Assembly: GCA_027698105.1 (NCBI GenBank)
Contig: JAQERH010000001.1
Location: 62,001-126,000, forward strand
Reading direction: 5' to 3'
Source of the DNA: Lachnospiraceae bacterium AM93-12TA
Lineage (GTDB): Bacteria > Bacillota > Clostridia > Lachnospirales > Lachnospiraceae
Length of the DNA stretch: 64,000 nucleotides
This document shows positions 34,534-42,797 of this stretch, in pieces (position 1 is the first letter of the stretch; each line of letters opens with the position of its first letter). The translations under genes were made by a program, and so were the position numbers. Under the pieces are notes generated by a model. The model was not told where the DNA came from. It saw nothing but the letters and a program-made list of their open reading frames with translations, and made no database searches.

Positions 34534-36039
34534 TTATTTCCGGAAAATTCCTGTATACTCCCAGGTAACTCCCTGATCCTCTGACTGAAAAATAAAGCCA
34601 TCTGTTTCGCCTTCTTCTGAAGTGACGGTGATCAATAACTTCTCTCCCTCCTGTTTTGGCATACTCAGATAATCATAATCTTCCATGGTAAGGCCATATG
34701 CTTCTGCAGTTTCCGGAAGCTCTGTTACCTGGTCAAATGGAAGTTCTGTCATTTCAAAGGATACGCCTCCATCCCGTGTCAGGTATATGGACGAATGGGA
34801 GCGGGACGCACCGGTAAGCCCTGCTGCCCCGAAATTTTCATCAAAAAACTGCAGCCCCTCCGCTGCTCCTATCTGTCCGCCAAATGGATCTGCATTGACA
34901 CAATTCCAGGTGCTTCCTCCGTCTTCTGTCTGCTCCAGCTGATAAAATCTGCTTCCTGCCGCTGCATCGGTTACCACAAGACGCCAGCCCTTTTGATCAT
35001 TCAGGAAAAAATACATGGTTTCCGTGCTGCGATCTATGGTCCAGCCGTCTTCCTCCTTAGCCTTCTCTGCCTGAAGGACCGTATTCTCCTGAGCCAGTTT
35101 TGCCTGGCTGATATACTCCGGCTCCATGATGTACCGGACCGGTGTAATGCCGGATTCTTCCGGAATGTGCAGTGACACCTCGAATCCGGCTATTTCTCCG
35201 CCATTCTGAAGCATGTGGGAGCTTCCTGTTCCTGTTTCTGTTCCATCACCGTCTGCATCTCCTGAAACATACTCCAGTCCCTCTGAGGAATGAAATGCTC
35301 TCCGTCCCAGATACAGCAGTTCATAGGTCTTCTGCTCTCCCAGAACATCTGCCCACTCCTTTACCTGCCCTTCCCAGTCTGCCTTTTTCAGGATTTCAAG
35401 CATGGGAGACAAAAGTTTGCCGGAATCATATACCGCATCTGTATTCTTATCTATCCAGACAGTCATCGTTTCGCCGTCATCTGCATCATAATCTATGAGA
35501 TAGGTATTTGTCTTCCCGTTTTTATCTTTTCCGTAAATCAAAGTATCCAACTCTTGAATGGTTCCCGTTTCATCAAACGCTGTCTGGAATCGGCTGGAAA
35601 TATAAAGCTCCTCCGGCAAACCCAGCGACTTGTCCAGATCTGACAGAATCCCTTCTATACCAGATTCAAATATATTGTTATGTTTGAATCTGATCTGCTT
35701 TTTATTCTGCCACTCCTCTATCTTCCATGACAATGCTCCATGATATGGGATCGCTGAGTAGATTATTTTCCCTGCAAAGAAAACAGATGATGTAATAAAA
35801 AGGAACATCTCCAGCCAGAATATTGTACTTCTATTCCGCTTCTCTGATTCCGTTTTTCTGCATTTTTTCCTCGCCGCCAGCCATAAAACCAGCGTTCCAA
35901 CGCATCCTGCTGTCCCTAAAGCTAAAGCCGGTATATGGCTTCTCACACCGCCATACTGGCACAGATGCCACAGACGCTGCAGGGTAAAAATGTAACATAC
36001 CAGACTTATTTTTCCAGATAATGCATAAATATATTGCAT
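34534..36039 (-). CDS. Membrane protein with extracellular Asp-box (BNR-like) repeats, unknown function
   Basis: I do not recognise this 501-residue protein. It has hydrophobic segments near 5-20, 37-56 and 72-92, then a large exported domain. The exported part includes a segment with a repeated Asp-box-like pattern, EDGGSTW, TRDGGVSF and EDQGVTWE, in the last 150 residues; this pattern marks beta-propeller blades in sialidases and photosystem-assembly proteins. Three copies are too few for a full propeller unless others are diverged. The middle carries an acidic GDADGDGTETG stretch. AAGGTG stands before the ATG. A possible promoter -10 (TATAAT) is at 36102-36107 on the minus strand. Confidence 0.6.
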   Translation of the reverse strand: MQYIYALSGKISLVCYIFTLQRLWHLCQYGGVRSHIPALALGTAGCVGTLVLWLAARKKCRKTESEKRNRSTIFWLEMFLFITSSVFFAGKIIYSAIPYHGALSWKIEEWQNKKQIRFKHNNIFESGIEGILSDLDKSLGLPEELYISSRFQTAFDETGTIQELDTLIYGKDKNGKTNTYLIDYDADDGETMTVWIDKNTDAVYDSGKLLSPMLEILKKADWEGQVKEWADVLGEQKTYELLYLGRRAFHSSEGLEYVSGDADGDGTETGTGSSHMLQNGGEIAGFEVSLHIPEESGITPVRYIMEPEYISQAKLAQENTVLQAEKAKEEDGWTIDRSTETMYFFLNDQKGWRLVVTDAAAGSRFYQLEQTEDGGSTWNCVNADPFGGQIGAAEGLQFFDENFGAAGLTGASRSHSSIYLTRDGGVSFEMTELPFDQVTELPETAEAYGLTMEDYDYLSMPKQEGEKLLITVTSEEGETDGFIFQSEDQGVTWEYTGIFRK

Positions 36040-36139
36040 ACTGACACCTTTTCTTTTGTTTTATTCATATTTGTGGTTCGTTTCCCTTTTTTCTTATGCC
36101 TATTATACTATAGAACGCCATATTAAAACAGTCTTTTTC

Positions 36140-36781
36140 TCAGCCTCCCCTTGTAATATCCTGCTTCTGATACCACTCCAGAGCTTTGAAAAAATCCTCT
36201 GGCTGAAAATCAGGCCACAGCCCATCAACCACATAGAAATCTGCGTAGACAGACTGCACAGGCAAAAAGCCGGACAGCCGCCTCATGCCTCCCCAGCGGA
36301 TAATCAGATCGATACGGGAAATATCATGGGACTGAAGCTGGCTGCAGATTTTCATACGGCTATTTCCTGGATCCTTTAATTTTGCCAGATCCCATTCCCA
36401 TCCATAGTTCACAAGAAAATTCAGGCGGATTCCGCCTCCGTTAAAATCTGTTCTCTTGGTATACGGCAGCAGTTCCCTGGGAAATGCAGGGGAATCCTGA
36501 TTTCCCACTACCAGAAGGGATACAGATTCCGCTGTAATCCAGTCAATCGCCTCGACACAGGCCTTTGAAAATGCTTCCACCTGTTCTTTGGGACGCCCAC
36601 AGTTATCTGTAGTAAAGCCATAATAGGTAATCTCTTCCACGCCTGCTTCTTTTGCCAGTCTCAGCACGTCCAGTCCCGGCTTTAAGCCATATGCATAGCC
36701 GTCCTGCTTCTGCAGTCCTGCACGCTTTGCCCACCGTCTGTTTCCGTCTGGAATAATTCCAATATGTTTTGGAATACGCAT
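36140..36781 (-). CDS. Divergent undecaprenyl diphosphate synthase-family (cis-prenyltransferase) protein
   Basis: A 213-residue homologue of UppS, shorter than the usual 240-260. The start is canonical (HIGIIPDGNRRWAKR, with Asp, Asn and Arg of the diphosphate site). The C-terminal signature is altered: where UppS has IRTGGExRLSNFLLWQ, this has IRWGGMRRLSGFLPVQ, replacing the Mg-binding Glu by Met and Thr by Trp, before normal YADFY and LWPDF. It may make a shorter or different product, or be inactive. AGGAGGAGA lies before the ATG. A normal uppS is expected elsewhere in the genome. Confidence 0.8.
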   Translation of the reverse strand: MRIPKHIGIIPDGNRRWAKRAGLQKQDGYAYGLKPGLDVLRLAKEAGVEEITYYGFTTDNCGRPKEQVEAFSKACVEAIDWITAESVSLLVVGNQDSPAFPRELLPYTKRTDFNGGGIRLNFLVNYGWEWDLAKLKDPGNSRMKICSQLQSHDISRIDLIIRWGGMRRLSGFLPVQSVYADFYVVDGLWPDFQPEDFFKALEWYQKQDITRGG

Positions 36782-36858
36782 ATCATCACTCTCCTCCTGG
36801 AGAGTATTGACAGGGTTGACGGAGGTTATGCATACGGCACGATCTCAGTATTAAATCA

Positions 36859-39576
36859 TTACCTCTTCAGTTTTTTTATTAAAATCTCCTTCTCTCCGCT
36901 TCCATTACTTGCAAATCTCACCAGGGGAACCCCTGCTTTTTCCAGCACCCGGTTCTTTTTCTCATCTCTTGCTGCCTGCACAGTGCCAGCTCCATGAAAT
37001 GCGGTTCCGTCTACCTCAATCGCCAGTACTGGCATTTTGCTGATTCGGTTGACAATCAGAAAATCCACATGTGAGGCAGGATTTTTTATATATTTTTGTT
37101 CTTCCTCATTAAACATCCCAGTATCCCGGATCAGCATATTCAGCGGAACATGGCATACCGTCTTCATAGGAAGATCTGGGTTTTCCTCCAGCACCTCCGA
37201 AATCAGTCCGTACATTAAATTTTCCGAATCATATTCCGAAATCCGTTTGTGCTTTTTAAGATACTCTCTCCTGGCCTCTGTATACTGTGCATAGAGATAA
37301 TCAAAAATGGAGTATACCCTGCTGTCAATCACATCGCAATTGTTGTATGCAATATATGCAGCTAAATCACTGATATTTTGTTCCGGATCCTGTTCATTTC
37401 CAGATATCACCAGGATCAGCCTTTTCTTTGCCCTGGATACAGCAACATTTAAAAGATAGGGATCGTCTGTAAAGTCTGAAATCCTATCATCCACCGTAGA
37501 AATAATAACCGTATCCTTTTCCCTGCCCTGAAACTTATGTACCGTCGCCGTATCTATATCCATAAATTCCTCTTTCAAGGCTTTCACCTGATCCCGGTAC
37601 GGCGTAATAATTCCTGTCTGGCTTCTATCCTCTGCATATCTGGGTATGATTTCCTCCCGGATTATATCAATCTGCCTCTGGCTGTAATGTCCCCTGGCAT
37701 GATTTCCCTTTACAGAGCGGACAGCCACAAGCACATTTTCTTCCCCCTTATCCTGAGTCATAATTACCAGTTCCCCGTGATAAAACTTCTGATTACAGAA
37801 ATTGATAATTTTAGGATGACACCGGTAATGTTCCCGCAAAAGTGTCTGCTCCACTCCGTCTACCACATCCAGCACAGACTGAAGGAAACTTTTGGAATAT
37901 TGATAACCGTCCTTTAAGTGGAAACGGGAGAAAATCTGCTCGGCACACTCTTTTCTGTTTTTCGTCACAACATTAGGAAGCTGCTTCGTATCCCCCACAA
38001 TCACTGCATTTTTAGCGCAGGAGAGGGACAGAGCGCCTGTCACAATATCTGCCTGTGACGCCTCGTCCATGATAAGATAATCGTAAACTGTGCTGTTTCC
38101 CAGACTGCTTCTGGAGGAAAAGGCTGTACTCAAAACCACTGGATATTCCCTCAGAACTTCCATAGGCTTTTTCCAAAGATCCTCCTCCTGAAAGCATGGT
38201 CTGTTTTTCTTATTTCCATATCTTTCTGCCAGCCGATCCCTTAAAAGCTCCATAGATTCCTTACACATCGTATCCAGCAGTTTAGGATTTTTTGCTTTTA
38301 GGGTATCATCTATTATTTTTAATTCCTCTCTGATTTCCCTGCGGCGACATTCATAAAAGGCACTCTTAAAAAACAACAAAATTTCTGTCAGAGAACTTTT
38401 ATAAAATCTCTGTCTCCCAATCCCGGCCTGAAAAAATGCCCTGATTTTGAAAAGCAGGCCTATTTTTCCATTCTTCTCCGCATAGTCTTGACACTGCTGC
38501 CAAAGCTCCATCATGACAGAAGCTTTTACTCCGTTTTTCATTCCTGTTCTTGGAACTGTCATCTGCATTTCTTCCACATATTGTTCAAAATGCTGTACCT
38601 CCAGTTCCAGCTCAGACAGCTCCTGTGCAAGTTCTGCCTTTCGTTCCTGAAATTCAAACACTGCCCTTAACTCCAGCGATTTCTCCTTGACTGAATCCAG
38701 CGTAACCGGACTTTTATCTCCCAAAGTCCATTCCGAAAAATCTGGATAGACTGTTTTCTGGCGCTCAATAAATTCTTTTTTCTTTTCTGAGCTTCCCAGC
38801 ATTGCTGCAATAAAATCTATTTGATATGCAGGTGATGCCAGCTTTTCAAACACATTTTCTATCGCTGCATTATTATTAGAAACAATCTGAACTGTCTTCC
38901 CCTGCAGCAGAATATTGGCAATTATATTTAAAATAGTCTGGGTTTTTCCTGTTCCCGGCGGTCCCTGTATTACACTGATCTGATTTTCCATAGCTCTTTT
39001 CACCGCTTTGTACTGGCTGTTATTGCAGCCAAAGGGAAAAATAGGAATAAATTCCTCACTGGCTTTTTTCTGTGCCCCTGCTGTCCCCAGATATCGGGAC
39101 AGAACAAGGCTTTTATCCAAAAAATCAATGGACTTGTATCGTTTGGGAAGTAATTTTTCTCCTGTATCCGGATTTCTAATCTCACTGAGCCAGGACAGTT
39201 CCTTCAGATACGCAAGCACGTCCTTGGCCTGAGAATCCGCCAGAACCGACTCTTCAATCTCTAACTCTTCTTCCAGATAGCTCCGTTCTTCTCCATTCTC
39301 AAAACACACATGCCAGTAATTGTGGTCTGCTCCATGAAAAACAAGCAGCTCCTGTACCGCAAACAGCTCCGTCCCGTTTTTTCTTATCCGATACAGGTTT
39401 GGACTCAGACATTTGGGATTTTCTAAATACACCACACTTTGATACGAATAAAAATAGGACTTCCCTGCCGTATATTCAATCTCCCACCTATTTGTATCGG
39501 CATGATAGAAGCAGGAATGTATTTCTGATGTTTTTATGTTTCCTTTTATTATGATCATATATTGTCTGGTATTCAT
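36859..39576 (-). CDS. UPF1-like SF1 helicase with C-terminal DUF2726 domain
   Basis: A 905-residue protein. Residues 1-130 are an unfamiliar beta-rich region. The SF1B helicase core follows: Walker A QGPPGTGKTQT (about 204), Walker B LIMDEASQAD, GDTKQLPNV, and the C-terminal motifs TVHKFQGREKD and VAVSRAKKRL. The DEASQ box and long insertions fit the Upf1/Dna2/SMUBP2 group. The tail (from about 790) has HVDFLIVN, AIEVDGTAFH and a Lys-rich helix ending PLVRF, the DUF2726 nuclease-like fold. Helicase-nuclease fusions of this type act in DNA/RNA processing and some in phage defence; which applies here is open. CGGAGA precedes the ATG. Confidence 0.85.
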   Translation of the reverse strand: MNTRQYMIIIKGNIKTSEIHSCFYHADTNRWEIEYTAGKSYFYSYQSVVYLENPKCLSPNLYRIRKNGTELFAVQELLVFHGADHNYWHVCFENGEERSYLEEELEIEESVLADSQAKDVLAYLKELSWLSEIRNPDTGEKLLPKRYKSIDFLDKSLVLSRYLGTAGAQKKASEEFIPIFPFGCNNSQYKAVKRAMENQISVIQGPPGTGKTQTILNIIANILLQGKTVQIVSNNNAAIENVFEKLASPAYQIDFIAAMLGSSEKKKEFIERQKTVYPDFSEWTLGDKSPVTLDSVKEKSLELRAVFEFQERKAELAQELSELELEVQHFEQYVEEMQMTVPRTGMKNGVKASVMMELWQQCQDYAEKNGKIGLLFKIRAFFQAGIGRQRFYKSSLTEILLFFKSAFYECRRREIREELKIIDDTLKAKNPKLLDTMCKESMELLRDRLAERYGNKKNRPCFQEEDLWKKPMEVLREYPVVLSTAFSSRSSLGNSTVYDYLIMDEASQADIVTGALSLSCAKNAVIVGDTKQLPNVVTKNRKECAEQIFSRFHLKDGYQYSKSFLQSVLDVVDGVEQTLLREHYRCHPKIINFCNQKFYHGELVIMTQDKGEENVLVAVRSVKGNHARGHYSQRQIDIIREEIIPRYAEDRSQTGIITPYRDQVKALKEEFMDIDTATVHKFQGREKDTVIISTVDDRISDFTDDPYLLNVAVSRAKKRLILVISGNEQDPEQNISDLAAYIAYNNCDVIDSRVYSIFDYLYAQYTEARREYLKKHKRISEYDSENLMYGLISEVLEENPDLPMKTVCHVPLNMLIRDTGMFNEEEQKYIKNPASHVDFLIVNRISKMPVLAIEVDGTAFHGAGTVQAARDEKKNRVLEKAGVPLVRFASNGSGEKEILIKKLKR

Positions 39577-39719
39577 GTTTTATTCTCCGCAGCTTCTGCC
39601 ATATATTCCTCATACTTGCCTAATAGTTCCTTCCTTTATTCTGATTATATCATTTCATAAAAATAATTGACAGCGGCAATTCTGTCCTGTCAGTTCATGC
39701 AGTTCTAATACACGAAAAA
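39577..39719. other. Intergenic region upstream of the helicase gene
   Basis: On the minus strand an extended -10 (TG-A-TATAAT; TATAAT at plus 39644-39649) lies about 70 bases before the helicase ATG, with only a weak TGTCAA at 17-bp spacing as -35. No gene is apparent in this stretch. Confidence 0.4.
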
Positions 39720-39751
39720 AGGAACCTTCGGCTTATCACCTCATGGTTCCT
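39720..39751 (-). terminator. Terminator after the YbjQ/remnant region
   Basis: Arms AGGAACC (39720-39726) and GGTTCCT (39745-39751); on the minus strand the hairpin is followed by TTTTTT. It ends leftward transcripts from the nucleoside phosphorylase/YbjQ pair. Confidence 0.65.
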
Positions 39752-39806
39752 CTTACTTTGATCATACAGTCTTTTGTTCTATTCCTTAAACAAACGAAAC
39801 ATTGTC

Positions 39807-39965
39807 TTATCCAAAATGAAACGGAGATACTGCTGTCAATACCCAAATTGCAAAGCGGCCAAGAAAATTATGAAGGTCTAAGGCTCTATCCATTGCCATA
39901 AGGATAACTGGAAGTTCAGCTTGACGAAAATCCAGAAATTTTGAAAAAGTTCCCAAAGCTATTCC
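39807..39965 (-). pseudogene. Remnant of a small membrane protein gene
   Basis: On the minus strand right after the YbjQ stop, an open frame without start codon reads as a membrane-protein fragment of about 52 residues, with GTFSKFLDFRQAELPVIL and RALDLHNFLGRFAIWVLTAV, then a TAA at 39807-39809. It resembles N-terminal parts of small Clostridial membrane proteins with GTxSKFLD and LDLHNF motifs, whose family name I do not know. Moving one base near the end restores ISVSF in place of SPFHF, which fits a frameshift. The protein's start and C-terminus are missing, so it is broken. Recognition is from memory only. Confidence 0.45.
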
Positions 39966-40285
39966 ACAACAACGGCTGTCCCGCTGGCTGTTACCATGAG
40001 CATACCATTATCTGCACCTAGAACCTCATAATCAATGTCTACGCCTACTGCTGCATTGGCGCCTAAAGAAGCTGCCCTTTGTTCCATTTCCCTTAATGCA
40101 TTTTCTCTGGCCTGAACCAGTTCCTGCTCATAACTATTTGATCTTCCTCCAAAAAAATTGCTGAATGAAGCTGCAATATCCCTTACAAAATTTACACCGG
40201 ATATTACTTCTCCAAAAACAATTCCTCTGTACTCTACGATTCTTTTACCTTCTATAGAAGTTGTCGTCGTTGAAATCATATTCAT
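39959..40285 (-). CDS. YbjQ/UPF0145-family protein
   Basis: A 108-residue protein of the heavy-metal-binding-domain (YbjQ, UPF0145) family, homopentameric in solved structures and of unknown role. Signatures are the [11 protein letters not shown] start, [16 protein letters not shown], and [15 protein letters not shown] near the end. ATGs stand at 40288, 40285 and 40279; AAAGGAG gives best spacing to the second. It follows the nucleoside phosphorylase by about 33 bp and is probably cotranscribed. Confidence 0.88.
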   Translation of the reverse strand: MNMISTTTTSIEGKRIVEYRGIVFGEVISGVNFVRDIAASFSNFFGGRSNSYEQELVQARENALREMEQRAASLGANAAVGVDIDYEVLGADNGMLMVTASGTAVVVE

Positions 40286-40318
40286 CATCCTCTCCTTTAA
40301 TCATAATCAAAGATCCCA

Positions 40319-41086
40319 TCACAATTTTTTTACAATTTCGATTGCTGTGCAGAGCAATTCATATCGTATATTTCTTTGGGTATTCCAGCTACGTGAATCC
40401 CATTCCTCACCACTTACATCATCACCTGCATACAGTAACTGTGCAAGTGGAATGTTATAATAGTGAGACACCGCAAAAAAAGCCGCTGCCTCCATTTCCA
40501 CTGTGATACATCCTTCCTTTCGCCTGCGTTCAATCATATCCGGAGTTTCCCGATATATGGCATCACTGGTCCATGTTTTTCCGAGCTTAAATGGAATTCC
40601 CATTTCCTTTAAGCATGAAATCACCTTCTCAACGGTTTCTTTGTGACATTCTATTTCACGGGAAGGTTCCAGGTAATGATAAGAAGTTCCCTCGTCCCGA
40701 ACTGCAGAGACCGGGACAACAATCTCCCCTACCTTGCTGTCGTTAGTCAAGGCTCCTGCTCCACCACAAACGATGAATGCTCCACATCCCATGGCATGTA
40801 ACTCTTCAAGCGCCACTGCCGCACCAGGCCCACCGCAAAGTGCCATTGTAATACAAAGTCTGTCTGTACCATCTGCATATTCATAAATTGGTATGTCAAA
40901 CACCTCAGAATTAAGATAGCCAATAATCGGAAGCTTGTGCTCTTCTGCAAATTGATTCAATTCTTTCCTCAAGTAGGTAATCACACATTTTTCCGGAAGA
41001 TTTTTCGTCAAAAAATTCGCCGGATGAATGATCGGATTTTGACTGGTATCAAATTCACATATGGGGTATTGATTCTTCACAATCAT
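40319..41086 (-). CDS. Nucleoside phosphorylase (PNP/UDP family)
   Basis: A 255-residue enzyme of the purine/uridine phosphorylase fold, cleaving nucleosides with phosphate to free base and ribose 1-phosphate. Visible motifs are CGGPGAAVALEEL and CGGAGAL in the phosphate region, TSDAIYRET, and VEMEAAAFFAVS, where the Glu binds ribose. The pattern is nearest uridine phosphorylase-like proteins of Firmicutes, but base specificity is uncertain. AGGGAGG lies before the ATG and overlaps the end of an older gene remnant (41102-41245). Confidence 0.9.
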   Translation of the reverse strand: MIVKNQYPICEFDTSQNPIIHPANFLTKNLPEKCVITYLRKELNQFAEEHKLPIIGYLNSEVFDIPIYEYADGTDRLCITMALCGGPGAAVALEELHAMGCGAFIVCGGAGALTNDSKVGEIVVPVSAVRDEGTSYHYLEPSREIECHKETVEKVISCLKEMGIPFKLGKTWTSDAIYRETPDMIERRRKEGCITVEMEAAAFFAVSHYYNIPLAQLLYAGDDVSGEEWDSRSWNTQRNIRYELLCTAIEIVKKL

Positions 41087-41101
41087 ATAGTTTTACCTCC
41101 C

Positions 41102-41245
41102 TTATTTAACATTCCCCAGCACATCTCGTTCTGTTATAAGAATTACATAAGTTTCTGCCAGGTTCTCCAGTTTCTCTTCTGGTTCAGTTACATTGGCATC
41201 AATCATACTGATGTGATGCCTGGCTCTTTTCGCTCCTGCGTCTCC
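41102..41245 (-). pseudogene. Remnant of a PD-(D/E)XK (Rpn/transposase-type) nuclease gene
   Basis: Between rlmD and the phosphorylase gene the minus strand holds a 47-codon open stretch ending in TAA at 41102-41104. It reads KRARHHISMIDANVTEPEE then LAETYVILITERDVLGN. The pairing of a RARxxxSxxDxN segment with a following TYVIFITExDVLG strand is typical of the PD-(D/E)XK nuclease-family transposase proteins (Rpn/COG5464-like) common in Clostridia, where these lie mid-protein. Both ends are missing and a TGA precedes it in frame, so it is a decayed fragment. Recognition is by motif memory. Confidence 0.6.
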
Positions 41246-41258
41246 ATTCTCTCATTTT

Positions 41259-42497
41259 TTAATTCACTCTCTCCAGCTTCACCACACATTCTGTGTGTCC
41301 CGTCCACGGAAATAAATCTACTCCCCAGGCCTCCCTTGCCCGGTATCCGTTTCTGGCAAATACCTTCAGATCCCTTGCCAGTGTATCCGGGCCGCAGGAA
41401 ATATAAACCACCGTCTTGGGGCCTGCCTCTGCCACAGAACGAATAAATTCCTCTGTGCTTCCGCTTCTGGGCGGATCCATAAACACCACGTCCAGTTTCT
41501 CTCCCTCAGCCGCCATCCGGCTCATAAAGCGGCCTGCGTCATTGCAGTAAAATTCAATGTTTTTTATCTCATTTCTCTTCGCGTTCTGAACGGCATCCCT
41601 GACTGCATCCTTGTTAAGCTCCACTCCAATCACCCGTTTCGCCCTGCCGCTGGCAGTGATTCCAATGGTTCCGATTCCGCAGTAGGCATCTAACACGGTC
41701 TCACTTCCTGTAAGAGCCGCTAATTCCATTGCCTTATTATAAAGCTTCTCCGTCTGCACCGGATTTACCTGATAAAAAGATTTGGAAGAAATTCTGAACC
41801 GGTGGCCGCACAGCACATCCTCAATATATCCCTTTCCAAAGAGCACATGCTCCTTCTCTCCCAGCACCATGCTGGTACTTCTTCCATTGATGTTCTGGAT
41901 AATCGTCGTAATTTCCGGATGCTTTTCCCTGAGAGCCTTGACAAAATTATTTTTCGATGGAAATACCGGTGATGCTGTCACCAGAACCACCATGATCTCT
42001 CCTGTGGCAAAGCCCCGTTTCACCAGCACATGGCGGAGCAGTCCATAGCCGGTATCCTCGTCAAAGGTTCTGATTTTAAAAGAACGGAGCATGGAGCGGA
42101 TGGTTCCAATGATCTCGTCAGCCTTCTCATCCTCGATCAGACAGGTTTCAATGGGAATCAGGTCGTGAGTCCCCTCCTTATAAACACCAGAAACGGCATT
42201 GCCCCTGCGGTCGTGGCCAAATACTGCGTGTACCTTATTTCTGTAATGATATGGATTTTCCATTCCAATGATATCTTTGACCGGACAGCTTCCGGCAAGA
42301 AGTGTTTCCAGCATTTCCCGCTTCTTAGCCAGCTGCTTTTCATAGGTAAGGTGAAGGTACTGGCAGGCGCCGCACTTTTTATAAACGGGACACGCTTGTC
42401 CTGTCTCCCTCTTTTTCTGCTCTCTTACCCTCTTTTCCGGCTGTTCCTTTTTTTCCCTCTTTCCGTATGCTTCTGCTCTTCTGTTTCTATCTGCCAT
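41259..42497 (-). CDS. rlmD: 23S rRNA (uracil-C5)-methyltransferase, RlmD/RumA type
   Basis: A class I SAM-dependent RNA m5U methyltransferase. CPVYKKCGACQ near the start supplies cysteines for the 4Fe-4S cluster of RlmD. The Rossmann core has VLDAYCGIGTIG for SAM, FMDPPRSG, and the catalytic Cys in VYISCGPDTLARDL, with the C-terminal HTECVVKLE. The frame opens 69 codons earlier, but that extension is low-complexity Lys/Glu/Asn; the ATG at 42497 follows AGGGAAGAAG and gives 412 residues. Clostridia often have two such paralogues, so the exact rRNA target (U1939 or other) is uncertain. Confidence 0.88.
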   Translation of the reverse strand: MADRNRRAEAYGKREKKEQPEKRVREQKKRETGQACPVYKKCGACQYLHLTYEKQLAKKREMLETLLAGSCPVKDIIGMENPYHYRNKVHAVFGHDRRGNAVSGVYKEGTHDLIPIETCLIEDEKADEIIGTIRSMLRSFKIRTFDEDTGYGLLRHVLVKRGFATGEIMVVLVTASPVFPSKNNFVKALREKHPEITTIIQNINGRSTSMVLGEKEHVLFGKGYIEDVLCGHRFRISSKSFYQVNPVQTEKLYNKAMELAALTGSETVLDAYCGIGTIGITASGRAKRVIGVELNKDAVRDAVQNAKRNEIKNIEFYCNDAGRFMSRMAAEGEKLDVVFMDPPRSGSTEEFIRSVAEAGPKTVVYISCGPDTLARDLKVFARNGYRAREAWGVDLFPWTGHTECVVKLERVN

Positions 42498-42732
42498 CTC
42501 TGCTTCTTCCCTTTCTGTTTGTATAATTTTGTTATTTGTAATAATTTTATTATTTTGAAATTTTTCTACTTTTTGATTTTTGTTTTTTAATCTTTTCTGT
42601 CTCTCTGGCTCTTTTGTTTCTCTCTCAATTTTTCTGCTGTTTCGGCTATTATAGCCCATCTGCTCTCCAAGTGCAATGCAAACGCCTGCTGTCAGCGTTC
42701 CCATTCTGCTTCCAGCGTTCCTGTCCCCATTC

Positions 42733-42760
42733 TTGAAATTTTTTCTTTTCCCTTTATAAT
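42733..42760 (+). promoter_or_regulatory. Promoter of the YbaK-type gene
   Basis: TTGAAA (42733-42738), 16-bp spacer, TATAAT (42755-42760), 38 bases before the ATG, which has AAGGAGG upstream. Confidence 0.65.
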
Positions 42761-42797
42761 ACTTTATAACAGCCGATATAAGGAGGATTTAACTGCC

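Noticed and set aside
39816..39881. Plus-strand mini-ORF with CC and C residues resembling a zinc finger start
   Set aside because: No ribosome site, only 21 codons, and it is antisense to the better membrane-protein remnant.
42498..42704. N-terminal extension of the RlmD-type protein
   Set aside because: Low-complexity Lys/Asn/Glu stretch with no ribosome site; overlaps the promoter region of the divergent YbaK-type gene, and a good start exists at 42497.
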